A stretch of DNA of 64,000 nucleotides, from NCBI RefSeq assembly GCF_000423765.1, contig NZ_AUIP01000001.1:1-64000 (forward strand), given 5' to 3'. How positions within the stretch are numbered: the first letter of the stretch is position 1; every line of letters begins with the position of its first letter. Shown piece by piece: positions 7,656-16,594 of this stretch. Source of the stretch: Streptococcus porci DSM 23759. Its GTDB lineage: Bacteria; Bacillota; Bacilli; Lactobacillales; Streptococcaceae. Position numbers and translations under genes: made by a program. The notes beneath the pieces were generated by a model. The model had not been told where the DNA came from and ran no database searches. It saw nothing but the letters and a program-made list of their open reading frames with translations.

Positions 7656-8447
7656 ATGACGAAAATTCAAATTTTTTCAAACGATGAGTTTGGCAAGGTA
7701 AGGACCATTATGGTTAAAGGAAATCCAATGTTTATTGGAAAAGATGTAGCAGAGATTCTAGGATACTCGAATACTAGAAAAGCCTTATTAGACCATGTTG
7801 ATGAAGAGGACAAGGGGGTAACGAAATGTGACACCCTTGGCGGAGTACAAGAATTAACAGTTATCAACGAATCAGGACTGTACAGTTTAATTCTTTCTAG
7901 CCACATGCCAAAAGCAAAAGCATTTAAAAGGTGGGTTACAACAGAAGTATTACCTTCTATTCGTAAAACAGGTATGTATGCGACTGATTATCTACTCGAT
8001 AATCCAGACATTGCCATTGCAGCATTTACGGCATTAAAAGAAGAAAGGGAAAGAAACAAGACTCTGACTAAGACTATTGCCATTCAAAATCAACAGATTG
8101 TTGAGATGAAACCAAAGGCTTCATATTATGATGTCATTTTAAGTAGTAATAATGCGATTCCCATGCGTACCCTTGCCAAAGATTATGGCAAATCAGCACA
8201 GTGGATGAATGCCAAACTGCATGATCTAGGTGTTCAGTTCAAGCAAGGTGATACGTGGCTACTTTATCAAAAATTTGCAGCACTTGGTTATACCAACACA
8301 AAAACACATTCATTTACTCATCATGATGGCAGTCAAGGTGCAAAGGTTCATACCTATTGGACACAAAAAGGACGATTGTTTATTTATCAGTTACTAAAGT
8401 CAAATAATATCTTACCGCTTATGGAACAGGAGGCTTTCGATGAGTAA
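7656..8447 (+). CDS. Phage antirepressor (BRO-N plus KilAC)
   Basis: A 263-residue antirepressor expected to counter a lysogeny repressor or act as an early DNA-binding regulator. The N-terminal BRO domain (about 1-110) shows MFIGKDVAEILGYSN, DEEDKGV, VINESGLYSLILSS and AKAFKRWVTTEVLPSIRKTG; the C-terminal KilAC/ANT part (about 140-260) shows SYYDVILSS, LAKDYGKSAQWMNAKLHDLGV and YWTQKGRLFIYQLL. Ribosome site AGGAGGT lies upstream. Its last eight bases overlap the next gene. No matching CI-type repressor is seen in the window. Confidence 0.9.
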   Translation: MTKIQIFSNDEFGKVRTIMVKGNPMFIGKDVAEILGYSNTRKALLDHVDEEDKGVTKCDTLGGVQELTVINESGLYSLILSSHMPKAKAFKRWVTTEVLPSIRKTGMYATDYLLDNPDIAIAAFTALKEERERNKTLTKTIAIQNQQIVEMKPKASYYDVILSSNNAIPMRTLAKDYGKSAQWMNAKLHDLGVQFKQGDTWLLYQKFAALGYTNTKTHSFTHHDGSQGAKVHTYWTQKGRLFIYQLLKSNNILPLMEQEAFDE

Positions 8448-8817
8448 ATCCATTAAAAAAATCATTAGTGAAAAACAACATCAGTTCAAACCGATAGTTT
8501 ATATCTGTGCTCCATTTAGTGGTGATACGACCTTTAATACCAAACAAGCAGTTAAGTATGCGAAGTTTGCTTATGAGAATGGTGCAATACCACTTACACC
8601 ACATCTACTATTTCCATTTTTAGATGACGGAAGTTTAGCAGACAGGCAGTCTGCATTATCTATGGATAAGATTTTTCTAGGGAAATGTCAAGAAGTCTGG
8701 GTGTTTGGAGATACGATAACAGATGGGATGCACCAAGAATTAGAAATATCTAAAAGAAGACGTCAACCGATTAGATACTTTACAACAGAGTGTAAGGAGG
8801 AAACAACGTGCAGCTAA
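8440..8817 (+). CDS. Nucleoside 2-deoxyribosyltransferase-like protein (DUF4406/DUF7768 type)
   Basis: A 125-residue Rossmann-like protein. VYICAPFSGD (about 20-29), the middle ENGAIPLTPHLLFPFL and C-terminal EVWVFGDTITDGMHQELEISKRR resemble the nucleoside 2-deoxyribosyltransferase superfamily found in phages, where the product may handle modified or salvaged nucleotides; activity is unproven. It overlaps the antirepressor by eight bases, and its end overlaps the GTG start of the primase gene, so all three form one operon. Confidence 0.7.
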   Translation: MSKSIKKIISEKQHQFKPIVYICAPFSGDTTFNTKQAVKYAKFAYENGAIPLTPHLLFPFLDDGSLADRQSALSMDKIFLGKCQEVWVFGDTITDGMHQELEISKRRRQPIRYFTTECKEETTCS

Positions 8818-11054
8818 CAATGTATAACTCAAACAGTAAGGGCAATGCTAAAAATTGTATCTATCCGAATAAACACACTATCACAAACGAAAAAGAGCTC
8901 ATGGACGTGGTCAGTTTTGACCATGTCTGTGCGAGCTTTAAAAATAATTATCGAAACAAAGATAACTTTTTAGAGTGCAACTGTGATGTGTTTGATTGTG
9001 ATAATGACCATAGTGATGATCCCTCAGACTGGATCTATCCTGAAGATTATGAGTTCTTATTAGAAGGGGCAAGTTTTGCAGTAGTGCCTAGTCGTAATGA
9101 TGGCAAAGTAAAAAACGGTAAATCTGCCAGACCAAGACATCATTTATATCTTCCTCATCGCATTTTTCACTCTGCTAATGAGTGTGAGGCTTTCAAGCAA
9201 AAAGTCTATGAGCGATTTCCTTTTTTAGATGGCAATGCACTGGATGCTGCAAGGTTTATCTTTGGTCATGCTGTTAGTGAGATGATGTGGTTTGAAGGTA
9301 GTGTAGATATTGAAGATGTTATCAGCTCAGATGAACCTGATTTGTTTGCGCAATTAGATGAAGAATCGGCTACTATACAATCTGGTTCAAGAAATGCAAC
9401 GATGAGCCATATTGCTGGGAAACTTATAAAGCGATATGGCAATACCGATGAATGTTTTGAACTATTTATGAAAGAGTCAGAAAAGTGCAGTCCGCCGCTT
9501 AGTGATAGTGAACTTAAAACAATATGGCTTAGTGCGTGTAAGTTTGGAAGTAAAGTATCAAAGCAAGCTGGATATATTGACCCTGAATTATACAATCAAG
9601 AATTAAAGCTAATGCCTAATGATTTTTCTGATGTGGGGCAAGCGTATGTACTTTCTAAAGAATATGCTGACAGAATAAAATACTCTCCAGCAACAGAATA
9701 TTTAGTTTATAACGGCAGTTTTTGGGAGGAGTCTTTACCTAATGCACAAGCCTTATCTCAAGAGTTAACAGAAAAACAACTAGAAGAAGCTGAAGTTGAA
9801 ATTCAAAAATGCATGAAAGAATTAAATAGTTTAGGTGCGATGACACTTATCTTATCACTTGGTGAGAAAAAAGCTGTGGACCAATTTAATGATAAGCAAA
9901 AAAGAGTGTTCGAAAAGTATAAGAACGCACTGACTTATCAAAAGTATGCGATTAAAAGAAGAGATAGTAAGTATATTTGGTCTACGCTTAAAGAAGTACG
10001 ACCACTTGTTCAAATCGAACCTGTCATGTTAGATAAAAACGAGTTTTTGCTTAATACTCCAATTGGAACGATAAATTTAATCAATGGAGATTTACAGGCT
10101 CATAACTATCAAGATTTTATTACAAAACAAACAAGTGTAGCACCAAGCAATAAAGGGATGGATATTTGGAAGGACGCGCTAAATACATTTTTTAGGAATA
10201 ACCAAGAGCTAATAGATTATGTTAAACAGATTGTCGGACTAGCTAGTGTAGGTAAAGTTTATGTTGAAGCACTCATTATTGCTTATGGAGAAGGCAGGAA
10301 CGGGAAGTCTACCTTTTGGAACGTGATTGCTAGAGTGCTTGGAACGTATAGTGGCAATATCTCTGCTGATATGTTGACCGTTGGATGTAGACGAAATGTA
10401 AAACCAGAACTTGCAGAGGCGAAAGGGAAAAGACTACTCATTGCTGCAGAGCTTGAAGAAGGAATGCGCATGAACACATCTAATGTAAAACAGCTTTGTT
10501 CAACGGATGAGATTTTTGCGGAAAAGAAATTCAAATCGCCATTTAGTTATGTACCTACTCATACATTAGTTCTTTATACCAATCATCTACCGAGAGTTGG
10601 AGCACTAGATAAAGGAACTTGGAGAAGGTTAATCGTTATACCGTTTAATGCCAAGATTGAAGGGTCGAGCGATATTAAAAATTATGCCGATTACTTATAT
10701 GAAGAATGTGGTGGTGCGATTTTAAGTTGGATCATTGAAGGGGCGAAATCAGTCATCAAATCTAACTTTAAAATTCAAAAACCACAAGTGGTGGAAGATG
10801 CCATTAAAGTTTATAAGGAAAATAATGACTGGCTTAATCACTTCATTGAAGAGTGCTGTGAGGTGGATGTTTCAGCCACAGAAAAGAGTGGTGAGCTATA
10901 TAGTGAGTACCGAGCATTTTGTTTGCGAAATGGTGAGTTTACTCGTGGTACGGCAGACTTTTATGCTGCACTTGAAAATGCAGATTTTAAGCGTAAGAAG
11001 AATATGAAGGGTTCTTTTGTGTATGGACTTAAATTGAAATCGGAATTTGAATGA
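8808..11054 (+). CDS. Phage/plasmid primase-helicase, P4 family
   Basis: A 748-residue replication initiator. The N-terminal primase-polymerase part (about 1-170) has CDVFDCDND, SRNDGKVKNGKSARPRHHLYLP and LDAARFIFGH. A primase C-terminal region follows (about 195-250). The D5/P4-type helicase at about 430-660 has Walker A GEGRNGKST with Lys500, ELAEAKGKRLLIAAELEE and a sensor-like HTLVLYTNHLPRV. It should open the origin and prime phage DNA synthesis. The start is GTG at 8808 with AAGGAGG seven bases upstream. A repeat-rich non-coding stretch follows directly, a plausible origin. Confidence 0.9.
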   Translation: MQLTMYNSNSKGNAKNCIYPNKHTITNEKELMDVVSFDHVCASFKNNYRNKDNFLECNCDVFDCDNDHSDDPSDWIYPEDYEFLLEGASFAVVPSRNDGKVKNGKSARPRHHLYLPHRIFHSANECEAFKQKVYERFPFLDGNALDAARFIFGHAVSEMMWFEGSVDIEDVISSDEPDLFAQLDEESATIQSGSRNATMSHIAGKLIKRYGNTDECFELFMKESEKCSPPLSDSELKTIWLSACKFGSKVSKQAGYIDPELYNQELKLMPNDFSDVGQAYVLSKEYADRIKYSPATEYLVYNGSFWEESLPNAQALSQELTEKQLEEAEVEIQKCMKELNSLGAMTLILSLGEKKAVDQFNDKQKRVFEKYKNALTYQKYAIKRRDSKYIWSTLKEVRPLVQIEPVMLDKNEFLLNTPIGTINLINGDLQAHNYQDFITKQTSVAPSNKGMDIWKDALNTFFRNNQELIDYVKQIVGLASVGKVYVEALIIAYGEGRNGKSTFWNVIARVLGTYSGNISADMLTVGCRRNVKPELAEAKGKRLLIAAELEEGMRMNTSNVKQLCSTDEIFAEKKFKSPFSYVPTHTLVLYTNHLPRVGALDKGTWRRLIVIPFNAKIEGSSDIKNYADYLYEECGGAILSWIIEGAKSVIKSNFKIQKPQVVEDAIKVYKENNDWLNHFIEECCEVDVSATEKSGELYSEYRAFCLRNGEFTRGTADFYAALENADFKRKKNMKGSFVYGLKLKSEFE

Positions 11055-11055
11055 T

Positions 11056-11250
11056 GGTGTATGACGCTCATTTCAGTAGATTTTGAATATTTGTATTTTA
11101 AGTTGAAATCAAAAAAATACTGTAATTGACTGTCATAAATAGAAATATGACGGTATATGATAGTCTATTACATAACCTTATATAGGAATAGAAAAAATAA
11201 AGTATATATATTATATAGGTAAATAGGTATCATAGCCTGTCATAGGTTAG
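11056..11250. repeat. TATGAC/GTCATA repeat region, candidate replication origin
   Basis: A 200-base AT-rich gap after the primase gene. TATGAC is seen at 11060-11065 and 11146-11151, GTCATA at 11132-11137 and 11239-11244, with related TATATGATAG and TATCATAG between. Iterated inverted copies beside a P4-type primase gene suggest an origin of replication. Origin function is inference. Confidence 0.45.
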
Positions 11251-11259
11251 GAGATTACT

Positions 11260-11538
11260 ATGTTAGAAAAAGAAATTGAAAGACAGTTAGTCAAAAGCGT
11301 AAAAGCTAAAAATGGCTTATGTTTAAAGTTTAATTGTTTAAGCATGAATGGTGTTCCAGATAGAATCATTTTGATGCCATTCGGGAAGTTTTGCTTTGTA
11401 GAAGTTAAGGCTCCTGGTAAAAAGTTAAGACCGTTACAGATGAAACGTAAAAAGCAGTTTGAATCGCTAGGCTTTGATGTCTATGTTATTGATGACATCA
11501 CACGCATTGATGAATTGGTAGAGAGGTTAACAGCATGA
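11260..11538 (+). CDS. VRR-NUC domain nuclease
   Basis: A 92-residue stand-alone VRR-NUC protein of the PD-(D/E)xK superfamily. The core is GVPDRIILMPFGKFCFVEVK, with Asp35 and the ExK pair, then RPLQMKRKKQFESLGFDVYV. Single-domain versions are regular members of phage replication modules between primase and SNF2 helicase and act as structure-specific or Holliday-junction nucleases. Ribosome site TAGGAGA precedes the ATG. Confidence 0.88.
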   Translation: MLEKEIERQLVKSVKAKNGLCLKFNCLSMNGVPDRIILMPFGKFCFVEVKAPGKKLRPLQMKRKKQFESLGFDVYVIDDITRIDELVERLTA

Positions 11539-11569
11539 CAAGAAAAATAAGGGAAGGAGGTGTCGCCGA

Positions 11570-12920
11570 GTGAAGTTCAATCCACATAACTATCAAGCAC
11601 ATTCAATCAATCACATCGTAAAGAATGAAATGTCAGCATTATTTTTGGATATGGGCTTGGGCTGAGGGCAAAACAGTCATTACCTTATCAGCAATCAACG
11701 ATTTAATGTTTGATTACTTTGATGTAAGTAAAGCACTAATCATTGGACCTCTTAGAGTAGCGTCTGAAACTTGGCCATCAGAAATTAAAAAATGGAGTCA
11801 TCTCAAAGACTTAAAGTATTCTGTGGTAATTGGAACAGAGAAAGAAAGACTAACAGCATTAAAGATAAAAGCTGATATCTATATCATTAACCGAGAAAAT
11901 GTTGACTGGCTAATTAATAAAAGTGGATGCCCATTTAATTTTGATATGGTTGTGATTGATGAGCTTAGTTCTTTTAAGTCTTATCAAAGTAAGAGGGTTA
12001 AAAGTTTACTTAAAGTCAGACCAAAGATAAAACGCATTGTTGGACTTACTGGAACACCAAGTAGTAATGGCTTAATGGATTTATGGGCTCAGTTTAGAAT
12101 ACTAGACTTTGGAGAAAGGCTTGGTCGATATATTAGTCATTACAGGAACACCTACTTTGTACCAGATAAGCGAAATGGAATGATCGTGTATTCCTATAAA
12201 CCGCAAGCAAATGCTGAAGAGAGAATATATAAGAAAATTGAAGATATTACGATATCTATGAAAGCAAAAGACTACCTAAAGCTTCCTGAATGTATCATGA
12301 ATGAAGTGGAAGTAAAACTTGATAAGAAAGAAAAGAAAGTCTACGACACATTAAAAGAAGAGATGATTGTATCCATCAAGGATACAGAAATTGATGCGAT
12401 TAATGCGGCAAGTCTTTCAAATAAACTTCTTCAAATGGCAAATGGAACAGTCTATGATGAAAACAAAAACGCCCATACTATTCATGATAAGAAATTAGAT
12501 GCACTTGAAGATTTAATTGAAGGTGCCAATGGTAAACCAGTCCTTGTAGCCTATTGGTTTCAAAGTGATAGAGATAGAATCATGAAAAGATTTAATGTTC
12601 GAGAAATCAAAACAAGTGAAGATATAGATCATTGGAATAAAGGAGATATACCCGTTGCACTCATTCATCCAGCAAGTGCAGGTCATGGACTGAATTTACA
12701 ACAAGGTGGCTCGACACTGATTTGGTACTCGCTGACTTGGAGTTTAGAACTCTATCAACAAACCAATGCCAGACTTCATAGACAAGGACAAAAAGATACT
12801 GTGGTGATCCATCACATCTTAACCAAAGGAACGATTGACTTTGATGTGATGAAGGCACTAAAGAAAAAAGATAAAATACAATCGGCTTTAATGGAAGCAG
12901 TTAAAGCAAATCTTGAGTAG
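11570..12920 (+). pseudogene. SNF2-family helicase, frameshifted inside Walker A
   Basis: The gene should start at GTG 11570 (GGAGG at 11556-11560) and read MKFNPHNYQAHSINHIVKNE then MSALFLDMGLG, but meets TGA at 11663, 31 codons in. The rest, from about 11670, continues in another frame as KTVITLSAINDL and runs to 12920. Removing the seven bases TGAGGGC (11663-11669) restores DMGLGKT and about 447 residues. Later helicase motifs are intact: VVIDELSSFK, GLTGTPSSNGL, HPASAGHGLNLQQ and NARLHRQGQ. Translation could restart at ATG 11625 but gives AWAEGKT in place of the P-loop. It is probably a recent 7-base duplication of the neighbouring TTGGGC. Confidence 0.85.
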
Positions 12921-12963
12921 AGGTTCTAGAGAGAACTTACCTCAGAAATCTTGGAGGTAAGAG

Positions 12964-13374
12964 ATGACATCAAAAGAATTTTTTAGATACTTAAAACAAT
13001 TAGAAAACCAAATCGAATCAAAAAGCTATATGGCACAAACCTATAGAACACTTGCAGAAGGTTTAAGTTCACCCATATATTCTGATATGCCTATAAAGGC
13101 AAGTAGAGAACTAGAACCCATGGCAAAAGCATTAACCAAAGCATTAGAAATTGAAGATGAGATAAAAGAACTAAAATTTGAACTTGCCAGTCAAAAAGCA
13201 AAAGGGATGGATGCAATATCAATGCTTGAGAAAGAGTATCAGATATTACTGATAAAAAGATACTTTGAAAAGAAGTCGTGGGGACAGATTGCAGCAAGTA
13301 TGTATTATTCAGAACGATGGATATATAAGCTACATGGACTAGCACTAAAAGATTTGGATCAATTGTTCAGTTGA
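12964..13374 (+). CDS. DUF1492 family late transcription regulator
   Basis: A 136-residue protein: an N-terminal helical part (FFRYLKQLENQIESKSYMAQ) and a C-terminal helix-turn-helix YQILLIKRYFEKKSWGQIAA to YSERWIYKLHGLALKDL, like sigma region 4. DUF1492 proteins occur just before the HNH-terminase genes in many Firmicute phages and are thought to switch on late transcription, like ArpU/RinA-type factors. The gene runs into an array of 10-base repeats that leads to a promoter lacking a -35 box, which fits self-located activator sites. Confidence 0.85.
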   Translation: MTSKEFFRYLKQLENQIESKSYMAQTYRTLAEGLSSPIYSDMPIKASRELEPMAKALTKALEIEDEIKELKFELASQKAKGMDAISMLEKEYQILLIKRYFEKKSWGQIAASMYYSERWIYKLHGLALKDLDQLFS

Positions 13375-13435
13375 GTTCAGTTAAGTGCAGTCGAGTTCAC
13401 TAGTATTCAGTAAGGACGCTATGATAGACTATAAT
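13365..13435 (+). promoter_or_regulatory. Candidate late promoter with five 10-bp-phased activator repeats
   Basis: GTTCAG at 13365 and 13375, GTGCAG at 13385, GTTCAC at 13395 and ATTCAG at 13405 are exactly ten bases apart. TATAAT (13430-13435) follows the last repeat by 19 bases, so the last repeat stands where a -35 box would be and no -35 consensus exists. The array starts inside the DUF1492 gene. The layout fits activator-dependent late transcription. Confidence 0.7.
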
Positions 13436-13460
13436 TGTGAAAAAGTATAATTAAAACAAC

Positions 13461-13491
13461 GCTCTGGTGGAGAAATCCGTCAGGGCTTTTT
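13461..13491 (+). terminator. Terminator-like hairpin in the late leader
   Basis: GCTCTG (13461-13466) pairs with CAGGGC (13481-13486), one G-U pair included, followed by TTTTTAATT. It lies between the late promoter and the HNH gene and could be an attenuator that late transcription must pass. Confidence 0.45.
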
Positions 13492-13505
13492 AATTGGAGG
13501 AAGTT

Positions 13506-13868
13506 ATGCCAACTAAACCTAAACGAGCATGTTCCTATCCAATGTGTCCAAAATTAACCGATGGACGATTTTGTGAGGAACATCAAAAAAGAGAAAACAA
13601 ACGATACGAACAGTATGATAGAAACCCAATCGTGAGAAAAAGATATGGAAGTGAGTGGCGTAAAGTCCGTGCAAAGTATGTAAGAACTCATCCTTATTGC
13701 GAACTGTGTTTTAAGGAAGGTAGGATGAAACTCGTTGAAGAAGTGCATCATAAAGTTCCTTTATCAGAAGGTGGCACACATGATGAAGATAATCTCATTT
13801 CTCTTTGTCAAAGCTGTCATGCAAGAATTCACGCCAAAGATGGTAGTCGTTGGAACAAAAAGAAATAG
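13506..13868 (+). CDS. Phage HNH endonuclease
   Basis: A 120-residue HNH nuclease with an N-terminal CSYPMCPKL...CEEH zinc motif and the HNH core HPYCELCFKEGR, VEEVHHKVPLSEGG, DEDNLISLCQSCHARIH. In HK97-type phages such a protein is encoded just before the small terminase gene and assists terminase cleavage at cos. The start is ATG 13506 with GGAGG four bases upstream; an ATG four codons earlier in frame overlaps the ribosome site. Confidence 0.92.
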   Translation: MPTKPKRACSYPMCPKLTDGRFCEEHQKRENKRYEQYDRNPIVRKRYGSEWRKVRAKYVRTHPYCELCFKEGRMKLVEEVHHKVPLSEGGTHDEDNLISLCQSCHARIHAKDGSRWNKKK

Positions 13869-13935
13869 GGGTAGGGGGATAACAATCTCTAAACTAGATC
13901 CCAAAGGATAACGGGCGCCTCCCTTCACGCACAAA
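13869..13935. other. Candidate cos region
   Basis: The gap between HNH and small terminase genes starts with GGGTAGGGGGATAACAATC and includes the palindrome GGCGCC within CGGGCGCCTCCC. Phages with an HNH-TerS-TerL-portal order usually keep cos here. No overhang can be deduced from sequence alone. Confidence 0.4.
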
Positions 13936-14000
13936 AAGAGCGAAATCAAAAGGGTAATAGGGAAAATCAAACAAAAATATTTTCAGAACGGAGGTGTTTT

Positions 14001-14552
14001 ATGCCGACTAAATCAAACAATACTGGCGGTCGTGGAGGCAAACGAGCTGGTGCAGGACGAAAGAAAAAATCAAATATTGAGAAAGTGCAAACTGGTAATC
14101 CGGGTGGACGCACATTAAGTATGTTGGATATTCCACATATGGAAGGTGTTGAAATGCCAACTCCAAATGACTATTTATCACGAGACCAAAAAGACGGTTC
14201 AGTTTTACAAGCAAAAGAAATCTACGAAGAAACGTGGCAGTGGTTGGATAATTTAAATGTATCGCAACTAGTTCATCCGAATTTAATCGAACGCTACGCC
14301 ATGAGTTCAGCAAGATGGATTCAATGCGAAGAGATAACAAGTAAACTAGGATTTTTGTCTAAACATCCAACTACAGGGAATCCTATACCGTCACCATTTA
14401 TCAACATTGGAATAAATTATATGAATCAATCTTTAAAACTATGGAATGAGATATTCCAAATTGTAAAAGAAAACTGTAGTAAAGAATTTGAGGGTTTAAT
14501 GCCACAAGATGATATGATGGAGCGATTACTTCGTTCTAGGAAAGGAATATAA
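14001..14552 (+). CDS. terS: Phage terminase small subunit, P27 family
   Basis: A 183-residue protein with a basic Gly/Lys-rich N-terminus (GGRGGKRAGAGRKKKS), then the P27 pattern: DYLSRDQKDG, AKEIYEETWQWL, LIERYAMSSARWIQCEE, PFINIGINYMNQSLKLWNEI. It recognises phage DNA and loads the large subunit for packaging. Ribosome site CGGAGGT is upstream. It is separated from the large subunit gene by about 4.4 kb of methylation genes and small genes, unusual for an HK97-type packaging module. Confidence 0.9.
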   Translation: MPTKSNNTGGRGGKRAGAGRKKKSNIEKVQTGNPGGRTLSMLDIPHMEGVEMPTPNDYLSRDQKDGSVLQAKEIYEETWQWLDNLNVSQLVHPNLIERYAMSSARWIQCEEITSKLGFLSKHPTTGNPIPSPFINIGINYMNQSLKLWNEIFQIVKENCSKEFEGLMPQDDMMERLLRSRKGI

Positions 14553-14554
14553 AT

Positions 14555-15337
14555 ATGATTGAAAAAGTAAACCCACAGCACCCTGATAAAATCGCAGATA
14601 GAATTGCAGGAGCAATTGTGGACTTAGCCTATACAAAAGAAGAACAACCAAAAGTTGCCGTTGAAGTATTAATCGGACACAGAAAATGTATTGTCATTAT
14701 TGAAACGACAAGTCAATTAAAGAAAAAAGAAATTGTGACAATAATTGAAAGAATTGCAGGTAAGATGAAATGTGATATCACAATTGAAAAGCAAGATGTA
14801 CATTTATCTAATAACCAAGAAGGAAAAATTAGATGTGGTGATAACGGCATATTTAAAGGTATGCCTGTAACAGATGAACAGAAAAAATTATCTGAAATCG
14901 CAAGAAATATTTACAGACAATATCCATTTGATGGTAAATATATTTTAGACGGAGAAAAATTAATCATCTGTCAAAGTAATGCCTATCAACAGTTTTTACA
15001 GAGCCAATTTCCTAATGCAATCATTAACCCATTAGGTGGTTGGACAGGAGGAACGGACGTAGATACGGGTGCTACTAATCGAAAACTAGGCAGTGATATG
15101 GCTGATAGTGTAACGGGTGGTGGTTTACATGGTAAAGACTTATCTAAAGCAGATGTGTCAGTTAACATTTATGCCTTTTTAAGATCGCAACAAGTAAAAG
15201 AACCTGTGCAGTTTTCATGTGCGATTGGTGATGAAACAATAGACGGAATTCCTTATGAAGATATCGTAAAAATTGCAAAAGAATATATAGACTCCATTGG
15301 TGGTTTTGAGAAACTAGCCGAGTGGGGTCTTTTTTAG
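14555..15337 (+). CDS. Phage S-adenosylmethionine synthetase-like protein (short MetK)
   Basis: Predicted to make S-adenosylmethionine from ATP and methionine. MetK signatures: EKVNPQHPDKIADRIAGAIVD (N-terminus), KVAVEVLIGH, IRCGDNGIFKGM, and the glycine-rich GWTGGTDVDTGATNRKLGSD with GGGLHGKDLSKADVS, which matches the GAFSGKDPTKVDRS loop of MetK. At 260 residues it is about 120-130 shorter than cellular MetK. It stands directly before two methyltransferase genes, so it may supply their cofactor. Whether it is active or a repurposed fold is unknown. Confidence 0.8.
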   Translation: MIEKVNPQHPDKIADRIAGAIVDLAYTKEEQPKVAVEVLIGHRKCIVIIETTSQLKKKEIVTIIERIAGKMKCDITIEKQDVHLSNNQEGKIRCGDNGIFKGMPVTDEQKKLSEIARNIYRQYPFDGKYILDGEKLIICQSNAYQQFLQSQFPNAIINPLGGWTGGTDVDTGATNRKLGSDMADSVTGGGLHGKDLSKADVSVNIYAFLRSQQVKEPVQFSCAIGDETIDGIPYEDIVKIAKEYIDSIGGFEKLAEWGLF

Positions 15338-15346
15338 AGGTGTGAA

Positions 15347-16594
15347 ATGAAAAAAGAAGCACAGTATTATTTAGCCAATATCAATGAACTCATTCCATAT
15401 GTGAATAATGCGAGGACACATTCAGATACACAAATTGCACAAATCGCAGCTAGTATAAAAGAGTTTGGTTTTTTAAATCCAGTAATTGTATCAAGTGACA
15501 ATACTATTTTATGTGGACATGGTCGTTACTATGCAGCCCAAAAGTTAGGGCTTGAAAAGATACCCTGTATTAAAGAAGAACACCTAACTGAGGTACAAAA
15601 GAAAGCATATATTATTGCAGATAATAAACTCGCATTAAATGCAGGTTGGGATAATGATTTGCTAACCATTGAGTTATCTGATTTACAAGGTGTGGACTTT
15701 GATTTAGATTTACTTGGATTTGACGATAAGGAATTATCTAAACTTTTTGATGAAACAAAAGATATTGAAGATGATGACTTTGATGTAGAAGAAGAATTGA
15801 AAAAGCCAGCAATCACTCAAACAGGAGATATTTGGCATTTAGGTAAACATACACTCATTTGTGGTGATTCAACTAAGGAAGAAACTTATAAGAAACTACT
15901 AGGGGATACAAAAGTAAACCTAGTCGTTACTGACCCTCCATACAACGTGAACTATGAAGGAAGTGCTGGGAAAATTAAAAATGATGATATGGAAGATAGT
16001 GCCTTCTATCATTTCTTACTAGATGCATTCAAGCAAACAGAAAAGGTAATGGCACAAGATTCTAGTATTTATGTATTTCATGCTGATACGGAAGGATATA
16101 ATTTTAGAAAAGCATTTAAAGATGCGGGATTTTATCTATCTGGTACTTGTATTTGGAAAAAGCAATCACTCGTTTTAGGTAGAAGTCCTTATCAGTGGCA
16201 ACATGAACCAATATTATTTGGTTGGAAACAAAAGGGTAAACATCAATGGTATACAGGGAGAAAGGAATCTACCATTTGGGAATTTGATAAACCAAAGAAA
16301 AATACAGACCATCCAACAATGAAACCATTAGACTTGATTGCTTATCCAATCAAAAACTCAAGTATGACCAACAGCGTTGTTCTTGATATGTTTGGTGGTA
16401 GTGGTTCTACATTACTTGCAAGCGATCAGCTTGATAGAATTTGTTACACCATTGAATTGGATGAGAAATTCTGTGATGTTATCGTCAAAAGATATATTGA
16501 ACAAGTAGGTAATTCTAGTGATGTTTATGTCATTCGAGATGGGAAAAAGCTAGGTTTTGAAAAAGTGGGTGGAACTCATGTTGACAATGGGTAG
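15347..16594 (+). CDS. ParB-nuclease domain fused to DNA amino-methyltransferase
   Basis: A 415-residue fusion. N-terminal ParB/sulfiredoxin-like domain (about 1-115): LIPYVNNARTHSD, IAASIKEFGFLNPVIV, LCGHGRYYAAQKLG. C-terminal class beta-type N4/N6 methyltransferase (about 160-400): catalytic VTDPPYNVNYEG, target-side HPTMKPLDLIAYPI and SAM-binding VLDMFGGSGSTLLA. It should methylate adenine or cytosine amino groups in phage DNA, probably as anti-restriction. No matching restriction enzyme lies next to it. It overlaps the next methyltransferase gene. Confidence 0.9.
   Translation: MKKEAQYYLANINELIPYVNNARTHSDTQIAQIAASIKEFGFLNPVIVSSDNTILCGHGRYYAAQKLGLEKIPCIKEEHLTEVQKKAYIIADNKLALNAGWDNDLLTIELSDLQGVDFDLDLLGFDDKELSKLFDETKDIEDDDFDVEEELKKPAITQTGDIWHLGKHTLICGDSTKEETYKKLLGDTKVNLVVTDPPYNVNYEGSAGKIKNDDMEDSAFYHFLLDAFKQTEKVMAQDSSIYVFHADTEGYNFRKAFKDAGFYLSGTCIWKKQSLVLGRSPYQWQHEPILFGWKQKGKHQWYTGRKESTIWEFDKPKKNTDHPTMKPLDLIAYPIKNSSMTNSVVLDMFGGSGSTLLASDQLDRICYTIELDEKFCDVIVKRYIEQVGNSSDVYVIRDGKKLGFEKVGGTHVDNG

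Noticed and set aside
11625..12920. SNF2 helicase taken as an intact 431-residue gene starting at ATG 11625
   Set aside because: Its first 14 codons read the Walker A region in the wrong frame and no ribosome site precedes it; the true start is GTG 11570, so the gene is frameshifted.
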